This document shows positions 1 to 5,094 of a DNA stretch of 5,094 bases, piece after piece (position 1 is the first letter of the stretch; each line of letters opens with the position of its first letter). The stretch spans positions 1 to 5,094 of the forward strand of contig WQST01000187.1 in the NCBI GenBank assembly GCA_009787745.1. Direction: 5' to 3'. The translations under genes were made by a program, and so were the position numbers. The stretch comes from Lachnospiraceae bacterium (GTDB lineage: Bacteria > Bacillota > Clostridia > Lachnospirales > Lachnospiraceae). The notes under the pieces are model-generated. The model saw nothing but the letters and a program-made list of their open reading frames with translations, was not told where the DNA came from and searched no databases.

Positions 1-1
1 A

Positions 2-406
2 CCGGGCATCATTTGGGACAAATTTCACAAGGTAATTAATGATATTCCATGTAAGCCTTACGGAAAGCAAGTAGGCGTGTCCTATCATGGCGGTGCGCCG
101 GAAGGTTATTCTACTTACTTTGTGGGAGCGGAGGTTGATACAATATCAACCGCTAATTTGACCGACAATCGTTTTACGAGTTGGGTATTTCCTGCAAGGG
201 AGTATGTGGTTTGCCAATATGAGGCTGAGAATTTTGACCTGCTTATGGGTTATCTTGGAAAAATGATGAAATTTACAAGGTATTGGCTTAAAGCGCATGG
301 ATTGCGGGCAGACGGATTTTTTCCCGAAGTTTACTACAACAATCCAAAAACCGTCCACGCTTACATGGAAATGTGGATTCCGTTTAAAAAACGCGAAAAT
401 AAATAA
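2..406 (+). CDS. GyrI-like (AraC effector-binding) domain protein, 5' end cut by the window
   Basis: The frame is open from base 2, so the gene starts before the window; an internal GTG at 77 is not a convincing start because coding similarity continues upstream of it (a WDKFHKVI segment). The visible 134 residues look like the second half of a GyrI-like small-molecule-binding domain: a strand with GVSYHGG, an FVGAEV strand, a WVFPAREYVVCQYEAE segment matching the family's 'vPaGtYav' strand, a helix, and the closing strand MEMWIPFKK, which resembles the usual 'fElyiPik' ending. In this family the domain binds hydrophobic ligands or drugs. It occurs alone, as in the gyrase inhibitor GyrI, or behind an AraC or MerR DNA-binding domain. 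Which form this is cannot be seen. The gene is followed after 19 bases by the flavoprotein gene, so the two are probably co-transcribed. The domain call is from remembered family motifs. Confidence 0.8.
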   Translation, partial: PGIIWDKFHKVINDIPCKPYGKQVGVSYHGGAPEGYSTYFVGAEVDTISTANLTDNRFTSWVFPAREYVVCQYEAENFDLLMGYLGKMMKFTRYWLKAHGLRADGFFPEVYYNNPKTVHAYMEMWIPFKKRENK

Positions 407-412
407 AATAAT

Positions 413-418
413 AGGAGG
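413..418 (+). promoter_or_regulatory. Ribosome binding site of the PNPOx-fold gene
   Basis: AGGAGG lies 7 bases before the ATG at 426. It decides this start over upstream in-frame ATGs such as 297, which lie inside the preceding gene in another frame and have no comparable site. Confidence 0.9.
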
Positions 419-425
419 AACTTAT

Positions 426-917
426 ATGAGTAATTACACAAAAGGAATGTCCATTCTTGACGAAAAATTCGGCAACAGCAAGGACAATGTATTGGGGCTT
501 GCCACCATCGCAGATAAACTCAATGCCGAAGGGAAGCCTCGCCCTGTTGTGCGTGATGTGGATGCCTTATATGAAGATGGTGCATTTTATGTGGTCACAC
601 ACGGTAAATCCACGAAAATGCAACAAATTGAGCAAAACAACGAAGTAGCTATTGCCGTAAATTTTGAATGGTTTACCGCCGGTGGCATTGGGGAGAATTT
701 GGGTTGGGTGATGAAGCCTGAAAACGCCGATATTAGGGTTAAACTTCGTAAAGCATTTGAAAAATGGTACGACATGGCGAATAACGAAAATGACGAGAAT
801 TGTTGTATTATGAAAATCACTTTAACTAACGGCATCATAAATCTTAACCACCATGAAACGCTGATTTATATGGACTTTTCAAATAAGTCAGCGACTGTGA
901 AAGGGAAGGAAATATAA
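426..917 (+). CDS. Pyridoxamine 5'-phosphate oxidase-fold family protein (general stress protein 26-like)
   Basis: This 163-residue protein has the small split-barrel flavin-binding fold of the PNPOx-like superfamily. Around residues 22-31 NVLGLATIAD is the first barrel strand. GKPRPVVRDVDALYEDGAFYVVTHGKSTKMQQIEQNNEVAIAV (37-78) follows the family order: 'rpRp' strand, 'dG.lyf.T...s.K..ql..np.v.i'. In related proteins this stretch contacts the FMN phosphate. Residues 102-117 form a charged helix and 139-151 a last strand. Small stand-alone members of this family in Firmicutes are usually uncharacterised. They may bind FMN, F420 or heme, and need not oxidise pyridoxamine phosphate. The ATG at 426 is chosen for its AGGAGG site. 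The gene follows the GyrI-like gene by 19 bases and no terminator separates them. Fold assignment is fairly sure; the reaction is unknown. Confidence 0.8.
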   Translation: MSNYTKGMSILDEKFGNSKDNVLGLATIADKLNAEGKPRPVVRDVDALYEDGAFYVVTHGKSTKMQQIEQNNEVAIAVNFEWFTAGGIGENLGWVMKPENADIRVKLRKAFEKWYDMANNENDENCCIMKITLTNGIINLNHHETLIYMDFSNKSATVKGKEI

Positions 918-1165
918 TTGCGACGTTTAATACAGATGTAGAGACGGAGATAACACAAATGCACAAACCAATCAGCGAAATGGCAGATTGAGAAAGAAGT
1001 GGAGATTATAGGGAAGTAGGTTTTATTTATTCTTATGTAACTTGCCATTTGAACGAAAATATGTTGAAATAAAGGTAAAAGAAATTTTATCCGTTTATTC
1101 CCCGGAGGCGCACAAGACGGATATTCCGTTTGGGAAATATGGATGCCGGTTATAAATAAAATATA
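918..1165 (+). pseudogene. Possible decayed GyrI-like domain gene (short broken frames)
   Basis: No intact gene lies between 918 and 1219. Two short stretches resemble parts of a GyrI-like domain. At 981-1016 the frame reads WQIEKEVEIIGK and then meets TAG; this resembles the first strand of such domains ('w.Iekke.f.vvG'). At 1068-1163 the frame downstream of a TGA reads ...LFPGGAQDGYSVWEIWMPVINKI and stops. Its ending matches the closing strand of the gene at 2-406 (MEMWIPFKK against WEIWMPVIN). Between them a third stretch (about 992-1069, ending at TAA) is in another frame. Stops and frame changes break any continuous protein, and the span is too short for the whole domain, so internal deletion is needed too. 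The reading rests on two short motifs. Chance is not excluded, but position directly behind a related gene favours decay of a duplicate. Confidence 0.38.
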
Positions 1166-1176
1166 ATCGTCGGCAG

Positions 1177-1205
1177 AGGGCGGCGTAAAAGCCGCCCTAA
1201 TTTTT
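1177..1205 (+). terminator. Intrinsic (rho-independent) terminator, possibly an attenuator
   Basis: A perfect 8-base-pair stem, AGGGCGGC (1177-1184) with GCCGCCCT (1191-1198), closes a GTAAAA loop and is followed by AA and five T (1201-1205). It would end the transcript of the GyrI-like and PNPOx-fold genes. It sits just upstream of the next gene's ribosome binding site (AAGGA at 1208-1212), so read-through or termination here could set expression of the DUF3795 gene. Confidence 0.8.
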
Positions 1206-1219
1206 GAAAGGATGGTAAA

Positions 1220-1774
1220 ATGGAATACAAATTAAGGGAATACCCGCTGTTTTCGGCGTGTGGGTTAAACTGCGGATTATGCCCTCGTTATCATACGGTA
1301 GGGACGTCGAGATGTCCCGGATGTGCGGGCGAGGGGTTTTCGGAAGTACATCCCCCATGCGGTATGTTGTCATGTTGTCAGCGCAAGGGATTAGAATACT
1401 GTTTTGAGTGCGGCGAATTTCCTTGCAAAAAATACAACGATGCGGATTCGGGTGATTCGTTTATTACGCAAAAGAACCAGTTTATTGATATGGAAAAAGC
1501 AAAACAAATAGGTATGGAAGCCTACAAAGCCGAACTTGATGCAAAAGTAAAAATATTGACATGGCTTCTCGCAAACTGCAATGACGGGCGGCGTAAAAGT
1601 TTTTTCTGTGTAGCGGTTAATCTTTTGGAATTGCAGGACATACAAGTCGTTTTTGAGAAAATCGTTGCGATTGAAGCAGAAACGCCCGTTAAAGAAAAAG
1701 CTAAAACCTCCGCCATTATGTTTGAAGAAATTGCGGAAAAACGAAATGTTTCTTTGAAACTACGTCGTGGCTGA
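1220..1774 (+). CDS. DUF3795 domain protein, cysteine-rich
   Basis: This 184-residue soluble protein has the N-terminal cysteine pattern of DUF3795. ACGLNCGLCPRY (13-24) is followed by CPGC (32-35), a CGMLSCC segment (47-53) and CFECGEFPC (61-69). Eleven cysteines fall in the first 69 residues (14, 18, 21, 32, 35, 47, 52, 53, 61, 64, 69). That is enough for several zinc sites or an iron-sulfur cluster, but no cofactor is established from the sequence. The remainder is mostly helical and charged, with two further cysteines near 145-155 (ANC and FFC). Function is unknown for the family. The ATG at 1220 follows AAGGA (1208-1212) by 7 bases, a moderate site. The gene begins directly after a terminator T-tract, so it needs read-through or its own promoter; a TATAAT at 1162-1167 has no recognisable -35. 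It converges on the pyridoxal kinase gene. Confidence 0.85.
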   Translation: MEYKLREYPLFSACGLNCGLCPRYHTVGTSRCPGCAGEGFSEVHPPCGMLSCCQRKGLEYCFECGEFPCKKYNDADSGDSFITQKNQFIDMEKAKQIGMEAYKAELDAKVKILTWLLANCNDGRRKSFFCVAVNLLELQDIQVVFEKIVAIEAETPVKEKAKTSAIMFEEIAEKRNVSLKLRRG

Positions 1775-1808
1775 CAGTGTAAGAGATTGAACTACGCTTC
1801 GAATAACA

Positions 1809-2642
1809 TCAATTAATCTTGAGCATATGAATAACCTCTTCAAAACAAACCCCATCCGTCCGCGGAATATCCATTTCAATTGAACGCGCTACACAGCGTT
1901 TGATAAAATTCGAAGCCTTCTTAACCGAACGTTCAAAGGCGACGCCGTTGACCGCATCAGCGGCTATAATTGACGCAAAAATATCACCTGTGCCGGAGCG
2001 GTCGGCACCGATTTTATGGGTACGGAAAAGCCGCGGCGTTTTTCCGTATTCATAGATATAATTAGCGATAAAATTACCTTGCGGAATCCCTGTAATAACA
2101 ATCTTTTCCGGACCCATCGCATGAAGCATCTCCGCCATCGCATGAAGTTCTTTCTTCTTCCAGTTCTTTTCTTTATAAGAAACATCCGTCAGCTTACAAC
2201 ATTCCGTCAAATTAGGCGTCACAATATCCGCAAGCGAAACCAATCTCCTGATTCCGTCGCACATTTCCTCCGTATAAGTCGCGTATATCTTCCCGTGGTC
2301 GCCCATAATCGGGTCAACAATAACCTTCGTCCGACCCGTCCGAAAATGCGTAACAAAGTGGATAACCATATCAATCTGCGCCGCCGACCCCAAAAAACCT
2401 GACAAAATCCCCTCAAACTTCAAATTAAGCTTCTTCCATTTCGCCATATAATCCGTCAATTGACCCGTGCAGTCAAAAAAACTGTACTCCTGATAAGCGG
2501 TATGATTAGAAAATATCGACGTCGGCACAGGGCAGCACTGAACCTTCATATACGAAACAATCGGCATCGCAACTGATAAAGCACACCGCCCAAAACCCGT
2601 CAAATCACTTATTGCGGCAATTTTCTTTTGTTTATTATGCAT
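1809..2642 (-). CDS. pdxK: Pyridoxal/pyridoxamine kinase (PfkB/ribokinase superfamily)
   Basis: This 277-residue cytosolic kinase phosphorylates B6 vitamers (pyridoxal, pyridoxamine, pyridoxine) with ATP in the PLP salvage pathway. Visible motifs, in order: the N-terminal substrate-side segment SDLTGFGRCAL (12-22); VQCCPVPT with SNHT (34-48); GFLGS (82-86); VDPIMGDHGKIY (109-120), the family's phosphate and metal-binding signature; TPNLTE (142-147); VITG (182-185); and GADRSGTGDIFAS (212-224). In the last, GTGD carries the expected catalytic Asp220. Length fits full-length family members, and all key residues are present. Translation starts 11 bases after TAAGGAG (2654-2660), a slightly long spacing. 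It lies 36 bases downstream of spoVAD on the same strand with no terminator between, so it is probably in the spoVAD transcript. Exact vitamer preference cannot be read from sequence; related Clostridia proteins are usually named pyridoxamine kinase. Confidence 0.9.
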   Translation of the reverse strand: MHNKQKKIAAISDLTGFGRCALSVAMPIVSYMKVQCCPVPTSIFSNHTAYQEYSFFDCTGQLTDYMAKWKKLNLKFEGILSGFLGSAAQIDMVIHFVTHFRTGRTKVIVDPIMGDHGKIYATYTEEMCDGIRRLVSLADIVTPNLTECCKLTDVSYKEKNWKKKELHAMAEMLHAMGPEKIVITGIPQGNFIANYIYEYGKTPRLFRTHKIGADRSGTGDIFASIIAADAVNGVAFERSVKKASNFIKRCVARSIEMDIPRTDGVCFEEVIHMLKIN

Positions 2643-2678
2643 AATAATTAACTCTCCTTAAATCAACAGATGAAACTA

Positions 2679-3722
2679 TTATACCTCTAAAACTACCGCA
2701 TGTGCAATCCCCGGGACACTTTGCCCTTCATTATGGCTTATTTTGCTTAATAAAGCGCCTGTCGGTACGAATAAAACTTTTTTCCACAACCCCTCTTTAA
2801 TCTGCTTTAAGATAAAAGCCGATAAAGTCACAGCACAGCAACCGCACCCTGAACCGCCGGCATGTACATCCTGCGCTTCGATATTATAGATTTCAATTCC
2901 GCAGTCCATATGCCGATCAGTAATATCAAACCCTTTCGCTTCCAACAAATCCAACAACGCCAATTTCCCTACTTTACCCAAATCACCCGTAATAATTTTA
3001 TCGTAATCTTGCGGTGATGTATTAAAGTCTTTAAAATGCCGATAAATCGTATCTGCCGCCGCAGGAGCCATACACGCGCCCATATTCAACGATTCTTTCA
3101 GACCGTAGTCAACGATCTGCCCTGTCGTAAAGCCCGTCAGGCGAACGTCATTTCCGCTTTTGGGTTCTTTACTCAGTATAAAAGCGCCGCTCCCCGTAAC
3201 TGTCCAATGCGCGGAAAGAGGGCGCTGATTGCCATAAGCCAAGGGAAAGCGAAATTCCTTCTCCGCACTGCTGAAATGGCTTGAAGTCACACACGCGACA
3301 TAATCTCCGATTCCCGCCGTCATTGACATCGCTCCTAAAAAGAGCGATAAACCTAACGAAGAGCAAGCCCCATACACCCCGACGACAGGCACAGGGAAAT
3401 TAAGCAAACCAAAGCTTGAAGCTATTGACTGCGCCAATAAATCTCCTGCAAATATCAACCGCAAATCATTTTCGGTTATACCCGCTTTATTAATGGCATA
3501 TTCCATCGCTTTTTTTTGCAATTCACTCTCAGCTTCTTCCCAATTTTTACATCCGAAATAATTATCTTCACTAATGAAATCAAATAATTTTCCGATCGGC
3601 CCTTTCCCCTCTTTATCCCCGGCTATCGAAGCGCTTGAGATAATATAAATCGGATTCGGCGGAACGAAGCTTTGGTATGTGTGGGTATCATGATTTAAGT
3701 TTTTAAGTGTTGCATTATCCAT
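2679..3722 (-). CDS. spoVAD: Stage V sporulation protein AD (SpoVAD)
   Basis: This 347-residue protein has a thiolase-like fold and is close to the B. subtilis SpoVAD length. In the family, SpoVAD is a soluble, membrane-associated subunit of the SpoVA complex. It binds dipicolinic acid (DPA) and is needed for DPA uptake into the forespore and release at germination. Recognisable parts: PPNPIYIISSASIAGDKEGKG (about 21-41); the FDFISEDNYFG segment (47-57); IFAGDLLAQ (90-98); the nucleophile-elbow-like GVYGACSSLGLSL (115-127, Cys120); SSHFSSAEKEFRFPLAYGNQRP (147-168); TVTGSGA (174-180); and DVHAGGSGCGCCA (285-297) near the C-terminus. The start is supported by AGGAGG (3729-3734) 6 bases upstream. 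In characterised species spoVAC, spoVAD and spoVAE follow one another on one strand. Here spoVAC is divergent and a pyridoxal kinase gene follows instead. Transcription is expected from a sigma-G-type promoter in the shared intergenic region. Confidence 0.95.
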   Translation of the reverse strand: MDNATLKNLNHDTHTYQSFVPPNPIYIISSASIAGDKEGKGPIGKLFDFISEDNYFGCKNWEEAESELQKKAMEYAINKAGITENDLRLIFAGDLLAQSIASSFGLLNFPVPVVGVYGACSSLGLSLFLGAMSMTAGIGDYVACVTSSHFSSAEKEFRFPLAYGNQRPLSAHWTVTGSGAFILSKEPKSGNDVRLTGFTTGQIVDYGLKESLNMGACMAPAAADTIYRHFKDFNTSPQDYDKIITGDLGKVGKLALLDLLEAKGFDITDRHMDCGIEIYNIEAQDVHAGGSGCGCCAVTLSAFILKQIKEGLWKKVLFVPTGALLSKISHNEGQSVPGIAHAVVLEV

Positions 3723-3759
3723 TGTGTGCCTCCTAATTGTGTATTCTTCACGGTAATAT

Positions 3760-3787
3760 TATTAAGAAGTAAAGGTCTAATTATTCA
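3760..3787 (-). promoter_or_regulatory. Candidate sigma-G-type promoter for spoVAD
   Basis: Read on the minus strand, TGAATA (3782-3787) is a good sigma-G/F -35 box. It is followed after 15 bases by CTTAATA (3760-3766), one mismatch from a CATAATA -10. The spacing is about two bases shorter than usual, so the exact -10 is uncertain. Position suits spoVAD: the start site would fall roughly 20 bases before its ribosome binding site. Confidence 0.4.
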
Positions 3788-3810
3788 TTTTTTGGAAAAA
3801 TCAATGAATA
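3782..3810. repeat. Inverted repeat joining the two divergent -35 boxes
   Basis: TATTCATT (3782-3789) and AATGAATA (3803-3810) are perfect 8-base inverted arms around a 13-base centre rich in T then A. Each arm contains an outward-facing TGAATA -35 box. The symmetry may come only from the promoters, or may form a site for a regulator. Confidence 0.7.
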
Positions 3811-3834
3811 TATTTCGGATAATATCGCAAACTA
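3805..3834 (+). promoter_or_regulatory. Predicted sigma-G-type promoter for spoVAC
   Basis: TGAATA (3805-3810), a 17-base spacer and CAAACTA (3828-3834) match the forespore sigma-G pattern (about TGAATA-N17-CATACTA) with one mismatch in the -10. Transcription would start near 3841, just before the ribosome binding site at 3854. The B. subtilis spoVA operon is known to be sigma-G dependent, which agrees. Sigma-F recognises similar boxes and cannot be excluded. Confidence 0.65.
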
Positions 3835-3853
3835 TATTTAGTAATCAAATTTT

Positions 3854-3859
3854 AAGGAG
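3854..3859 (+). promoter_or_regulatory. Ribosome binding site of spoVAC
   Basis: AAGGAG lies 7 bases before the ATG at 3867. The frame is open further upstream (to about 3726), but that part runs through the promoter region and lacks family similarity, so 3867 is the start. Confidence 0.9.
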
Positions 3860-3866
3860 AAAGAAC

Positions 3867-4346
3867 ATGAAAGAAATGACCGAAGCCGAAAAGAAAGAAT
3901 ATGAAGCGCATCAGTATCAAACATATATTAAAGCCATCACCCCAACTCACAATATCTGGCTGCAAATGCTAAAAGCCTTTATTGTCGGCGGTTTGATTTG
4001 CACCTTCGGACAGTTTTTATTATACTTCTTCCAGAATACCATGAAAATGGAAAAGGATACCGCAGGATTATATTGTACACTCACACTAGTCTTCATCGGG
4101 GTTTTATTAACAGGGTTAAATATCTATCAAAAGCTTTCTACATTCGCAGGAGCAGGAGCCTTGGTTCCAATAACAGGATTCGCCAACGCCGTCGCCGCCC
4201 CCGCTATCGAATTTAAAAGCGAAGGGCATATTTTCGGAATCGGTTCAAAAATCTTCTCCATCGCAGGCCCTGTAATTCTCTTCGGCATCTTCACAAGCTG
4301 GGGACTTGGAATTGTTTATTGGATTATGGGGAAAGTCACGGTATAA
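3867..4346 (+). CDS. spoVAC: Stage V sporulation protein AC (SpoVAC)
   Basis: This 159-residue inner-membrane protein is a subunit of the SpoVA channel that moves dipicolinic acid across the inner spore membrane; B. subtilis SpoVAC behaves as a mechanosensitive channel. A charged cytosolic N-terminus (1-20) leads into the conserved YIKAITPTHNIW segment (20-31). Hydrophobic stretches follow at about 35-57, 66-86, 94-113 and 126-152, giving four likely membrane segments. The conserved GAGALVPITGFANAVAAP (95-112) with FKSEG (116-120) is the hallmark of SpoVAC/SpoVAE proteins; the N-terminal segment favours SpoVAC over the shorter SpoVAE. Length is normal. The gene is divergent from spoVAD, unlike the usual same-strand order, and no spoVAE follows; a convergent DUF3800 gene ends 17 bases away. 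Expression is expected in the forespore from the promoter at 3805-3834. Confidence 0.93.
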   Translation: MKEMTEAEKKEYEAHQYQTYIKAITPTHNIWLQMLKAFIVGGLICTFGQFLLYFFQNTMKMEKDTAGLYCTLTLVFIGVLLTGLNIYQKLSTFAGAGALVPITGFANAVAAPAIEFKSEGHIFGIGSKIFSIAGPVILFGIFTSWGLGIVYWIMGKVTV

Positions 4347-4363
4347 CTTGATTTTCTAAGTCG

Positions 4364-5044
4364 TCAATCCAGCCTTTTCTTCCGAATCACCTTAATATAA
4401 TTCCGCTTAAACTCACGCTGACTGTGAAAGAAGTCAAGCTCAGAGCGGGATGATGTTTTTGTTTGAAATTTTATGTCCACTAACTCTAATGTACAGAGCA
4501 TGTCCGCCAATTGAAACAGTTTATAATCCGAGGACTTGACTAGCCGAAATGAAACATTTGATATTAGCGCAGTTAGTGTCGAAGTCAGAACACGCGTCAG
4601 CTCGATCTGCCCATTGTCATAGTATACTATAATCTCATCAAATTCTTGAAAAAATACAAGATGCTCCTTTACGAAAGTGCTTATGAGCTTTGATAGCTTT
4701 GCCGTCAAATCAATTATACCTGTGCATTCCTTCTTTTCGACAATCAAAGCAGTGTAATGGATAGGGACATGCTGGCAATATGATAATAATGAGCGAAGCA
4801 GTTTTTTACGCTCATCTTTTTTATAATTACGATAATAACCCTCGCGCCGTATGATAGGCCCTGAATGTAATGAGATTGGGTCAAAACCGATGTTCCTGAT
4901 GTTTGTATCAAGGATTGTGTTGTCAAATGTTATGTCGTCCTTCTGATCGTGAAACAACATTGTCACAATATAGTATGGAGAATGAAGTTGAAGATTCCCG
5001 AAATCGCCAGACTCGTCCACAAATATGCTCAACCTACGGCTCAT
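4364..5044 (-). CDS. DUF3800 domain protein (predicted RNase-H-like fold)
   Basis: This 226-residue protein begins with the family hallmark LSIFVDESGDFG (5-16). It continues with YYIVTML (24-30), LHSGPIIR (59-66), a central helical part, IIVYYDNGQ (138-146) and the conserved SDYKLFQLADMLCTLEL (172-188). DUF3800 proteins are predicted to have an RNase-H-like fold. Asp10, Asp143 and Asp181 (with Glu11 as an alternative) are the likely acidic site, an inference from their conserved setting. The biochemical role is not established; members are frequent in accessory and phage- or defence-rich regions. The start at 5044 has a strong AAAGGAGGT site (5049-5057). The gene runs convergent to spoVAC with a 17-base gap and no visible terminator between them. 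Its upstream side carries a terminator-like half hairpin, so its promoter is probably outside the window, unless transcription reads through. Confidence 0.87.
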   Translation of the reverse strand: MSRRLSIFVDESGDFGNLQLHSPYYIVTMLFHDQKDDITFDNTILDTNIRNIGFDPISLHSGPIIRREGYYRNYKKDERKKLLRSLLSYCQHVPIHYTALIVEKKECTGIIDLTAKLSKLISTFVKEHLVFFQEFDEIIVYYDNGQIELTRVLTSTLTALISNVSFRLVKSSDYKLFQLADMLCTLELVDIKFQTKTSSRSELDFFHSQREFKRNYIKVIRKKRLD

Positions 5045-5070
5045 AATTACCTCCTTTGCATATGTCGGAC

Positions 5071-5094
5071 AAAAAACGGCGGGGGGGTCCCCCC
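5071..5094 (-). terminator. Half of an intrinsic terminator, cut by the window end
   Basis: Read on the minus strand, the sequence is six G, an A, seven C, GCCG (5077-5080) and then six T (5071-5076). That is the descending arm and T-tract of a GC-rich terminator; the partner CGGC of the ascending arm would lie just beyond the window. It would end transcription of a minus-strand gene to the right, and it lies 15 bases before the ribosome binding site of the DUF3800 gene. Confidence 0.5.

Noticed and set aside
866..1048. 60-codon minus-strand frame across the gene-poor stretch
   Set aside because: It overlaps the end of the PNPOx-fold gene, has no convincing motif and is better explained by decayed + strand sequence.
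1162..1167. TATAAT as a -10 box for the DUF3795 gene
   Set aside because: No -35-like sequence lies 16-18 bases upstream and there is no extended -10 TG. The area is simply A/T-rich.
1586..1599. A 14-base match, GGGCGGCGTAAAAG, shared with the terminator at 1178-1191
   Set aside because: Here it is coding sequence (DGRRKS) with no partner arm. A single short repeat of this size can arise by chance in such a window.
1775..1808. Possible shared terminator between the convergent DUF3795 and pyridoxal kinase genes
   Set aside because: Only a 5-base ATTGA/TCAAT pairing is seen, with no GC-rich stem and no T-tract.
2016..2402. 128-codon frame on the + strand opposite the pyridoxal kinase
   Set aside because: It is an antisense shadow rich in Arg and Asn, with no recognisable motif or ribosome binding site.
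3726..3866. Longer N-terminus for SpoVAC from an upstream start in the same frame
   Set aside because: It would cover the promoter region, lacks a good ribosome binding site and adds 47 residues not seen in the family, while 3867 has AAGGAG at ideal spacing.
4347..4363. Possible terminator between convergent spoVAC and DUF3800 genes
   Set aside because: The 17 bases contain no stem; a terminator would have to lie within the coding sequences.

Overview
The window looks like chromosome from a low-to-moderate GC, endospore-forming Firmicute, most likely in the Clostridia. Two stage V sporulation genes (spoVAC, spoVAD) put it among spore formers. Strong AGGAGG-type ribosome binding sites and a Clostridia-style pyridoxal kinase agree with that. 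I cannot name a genus from the sequence. No tRNA, rRNA, CRISPR array or insertion sequence was found.

Left part (1-1205, + strand). The window opens inside a GyrI-like (AraC effector-binding) protein. A small pyridoxamine-5'-phosphate-oxidase-fold flavoprotein follows 19 bases later, probably in the same operon. About 260 bases without an intact gene come next. They hold short broken reading frames that look like the two ends of a second, decayed GyrI-like domain, and end in a clear intrinsic terminator. Immediately after its T-tract begins a cysteine-rich DUF3795 protein (1220-1774), so close that the terminator might also act as an attenuator.

Middle part (1809-3866). On the minus strand, spoVAD and a PdxK-type pyridoxal kinase form an apparent two-gene operon with a 36-base gap. 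The kinase ends 34 bases from the end of the DUF3795 gene, in convergent orientation. SpoVAD is the thiolase-like, dipicolinate-binding subunit of the SpoVA channel.

Right part (3723-5094). spoVAC, the membrane-channel subunit that normally sits just upstream of spoVAD in the same direction, is here transcribed away from it. The 144-base shared intergenic region contains an 8-base inverted repeat whose arms are two outward-facing TGAATA -35 boxes of sigma-G type. The spoVAC-side promoter is a close match (TGAATA-N17-CAAACTA). This suggests that a rearranged spoVA locus is still co-expressed in the forespore from back-to-back promoters. No spoVAE is visible in the window. Where it might be expected there is instead a convergent DUF3800 gene (RNase-H-fold family, often found in accessory regions). 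The window ends in a G/C homopolymer that looks like half of another intrinsic terminator.

The most interesting points are the split, divergent spoVA locus with its palindromic promoter region, and the attachment of a vitamin B6 kinase to spoVAD. No clearly new system is evident.
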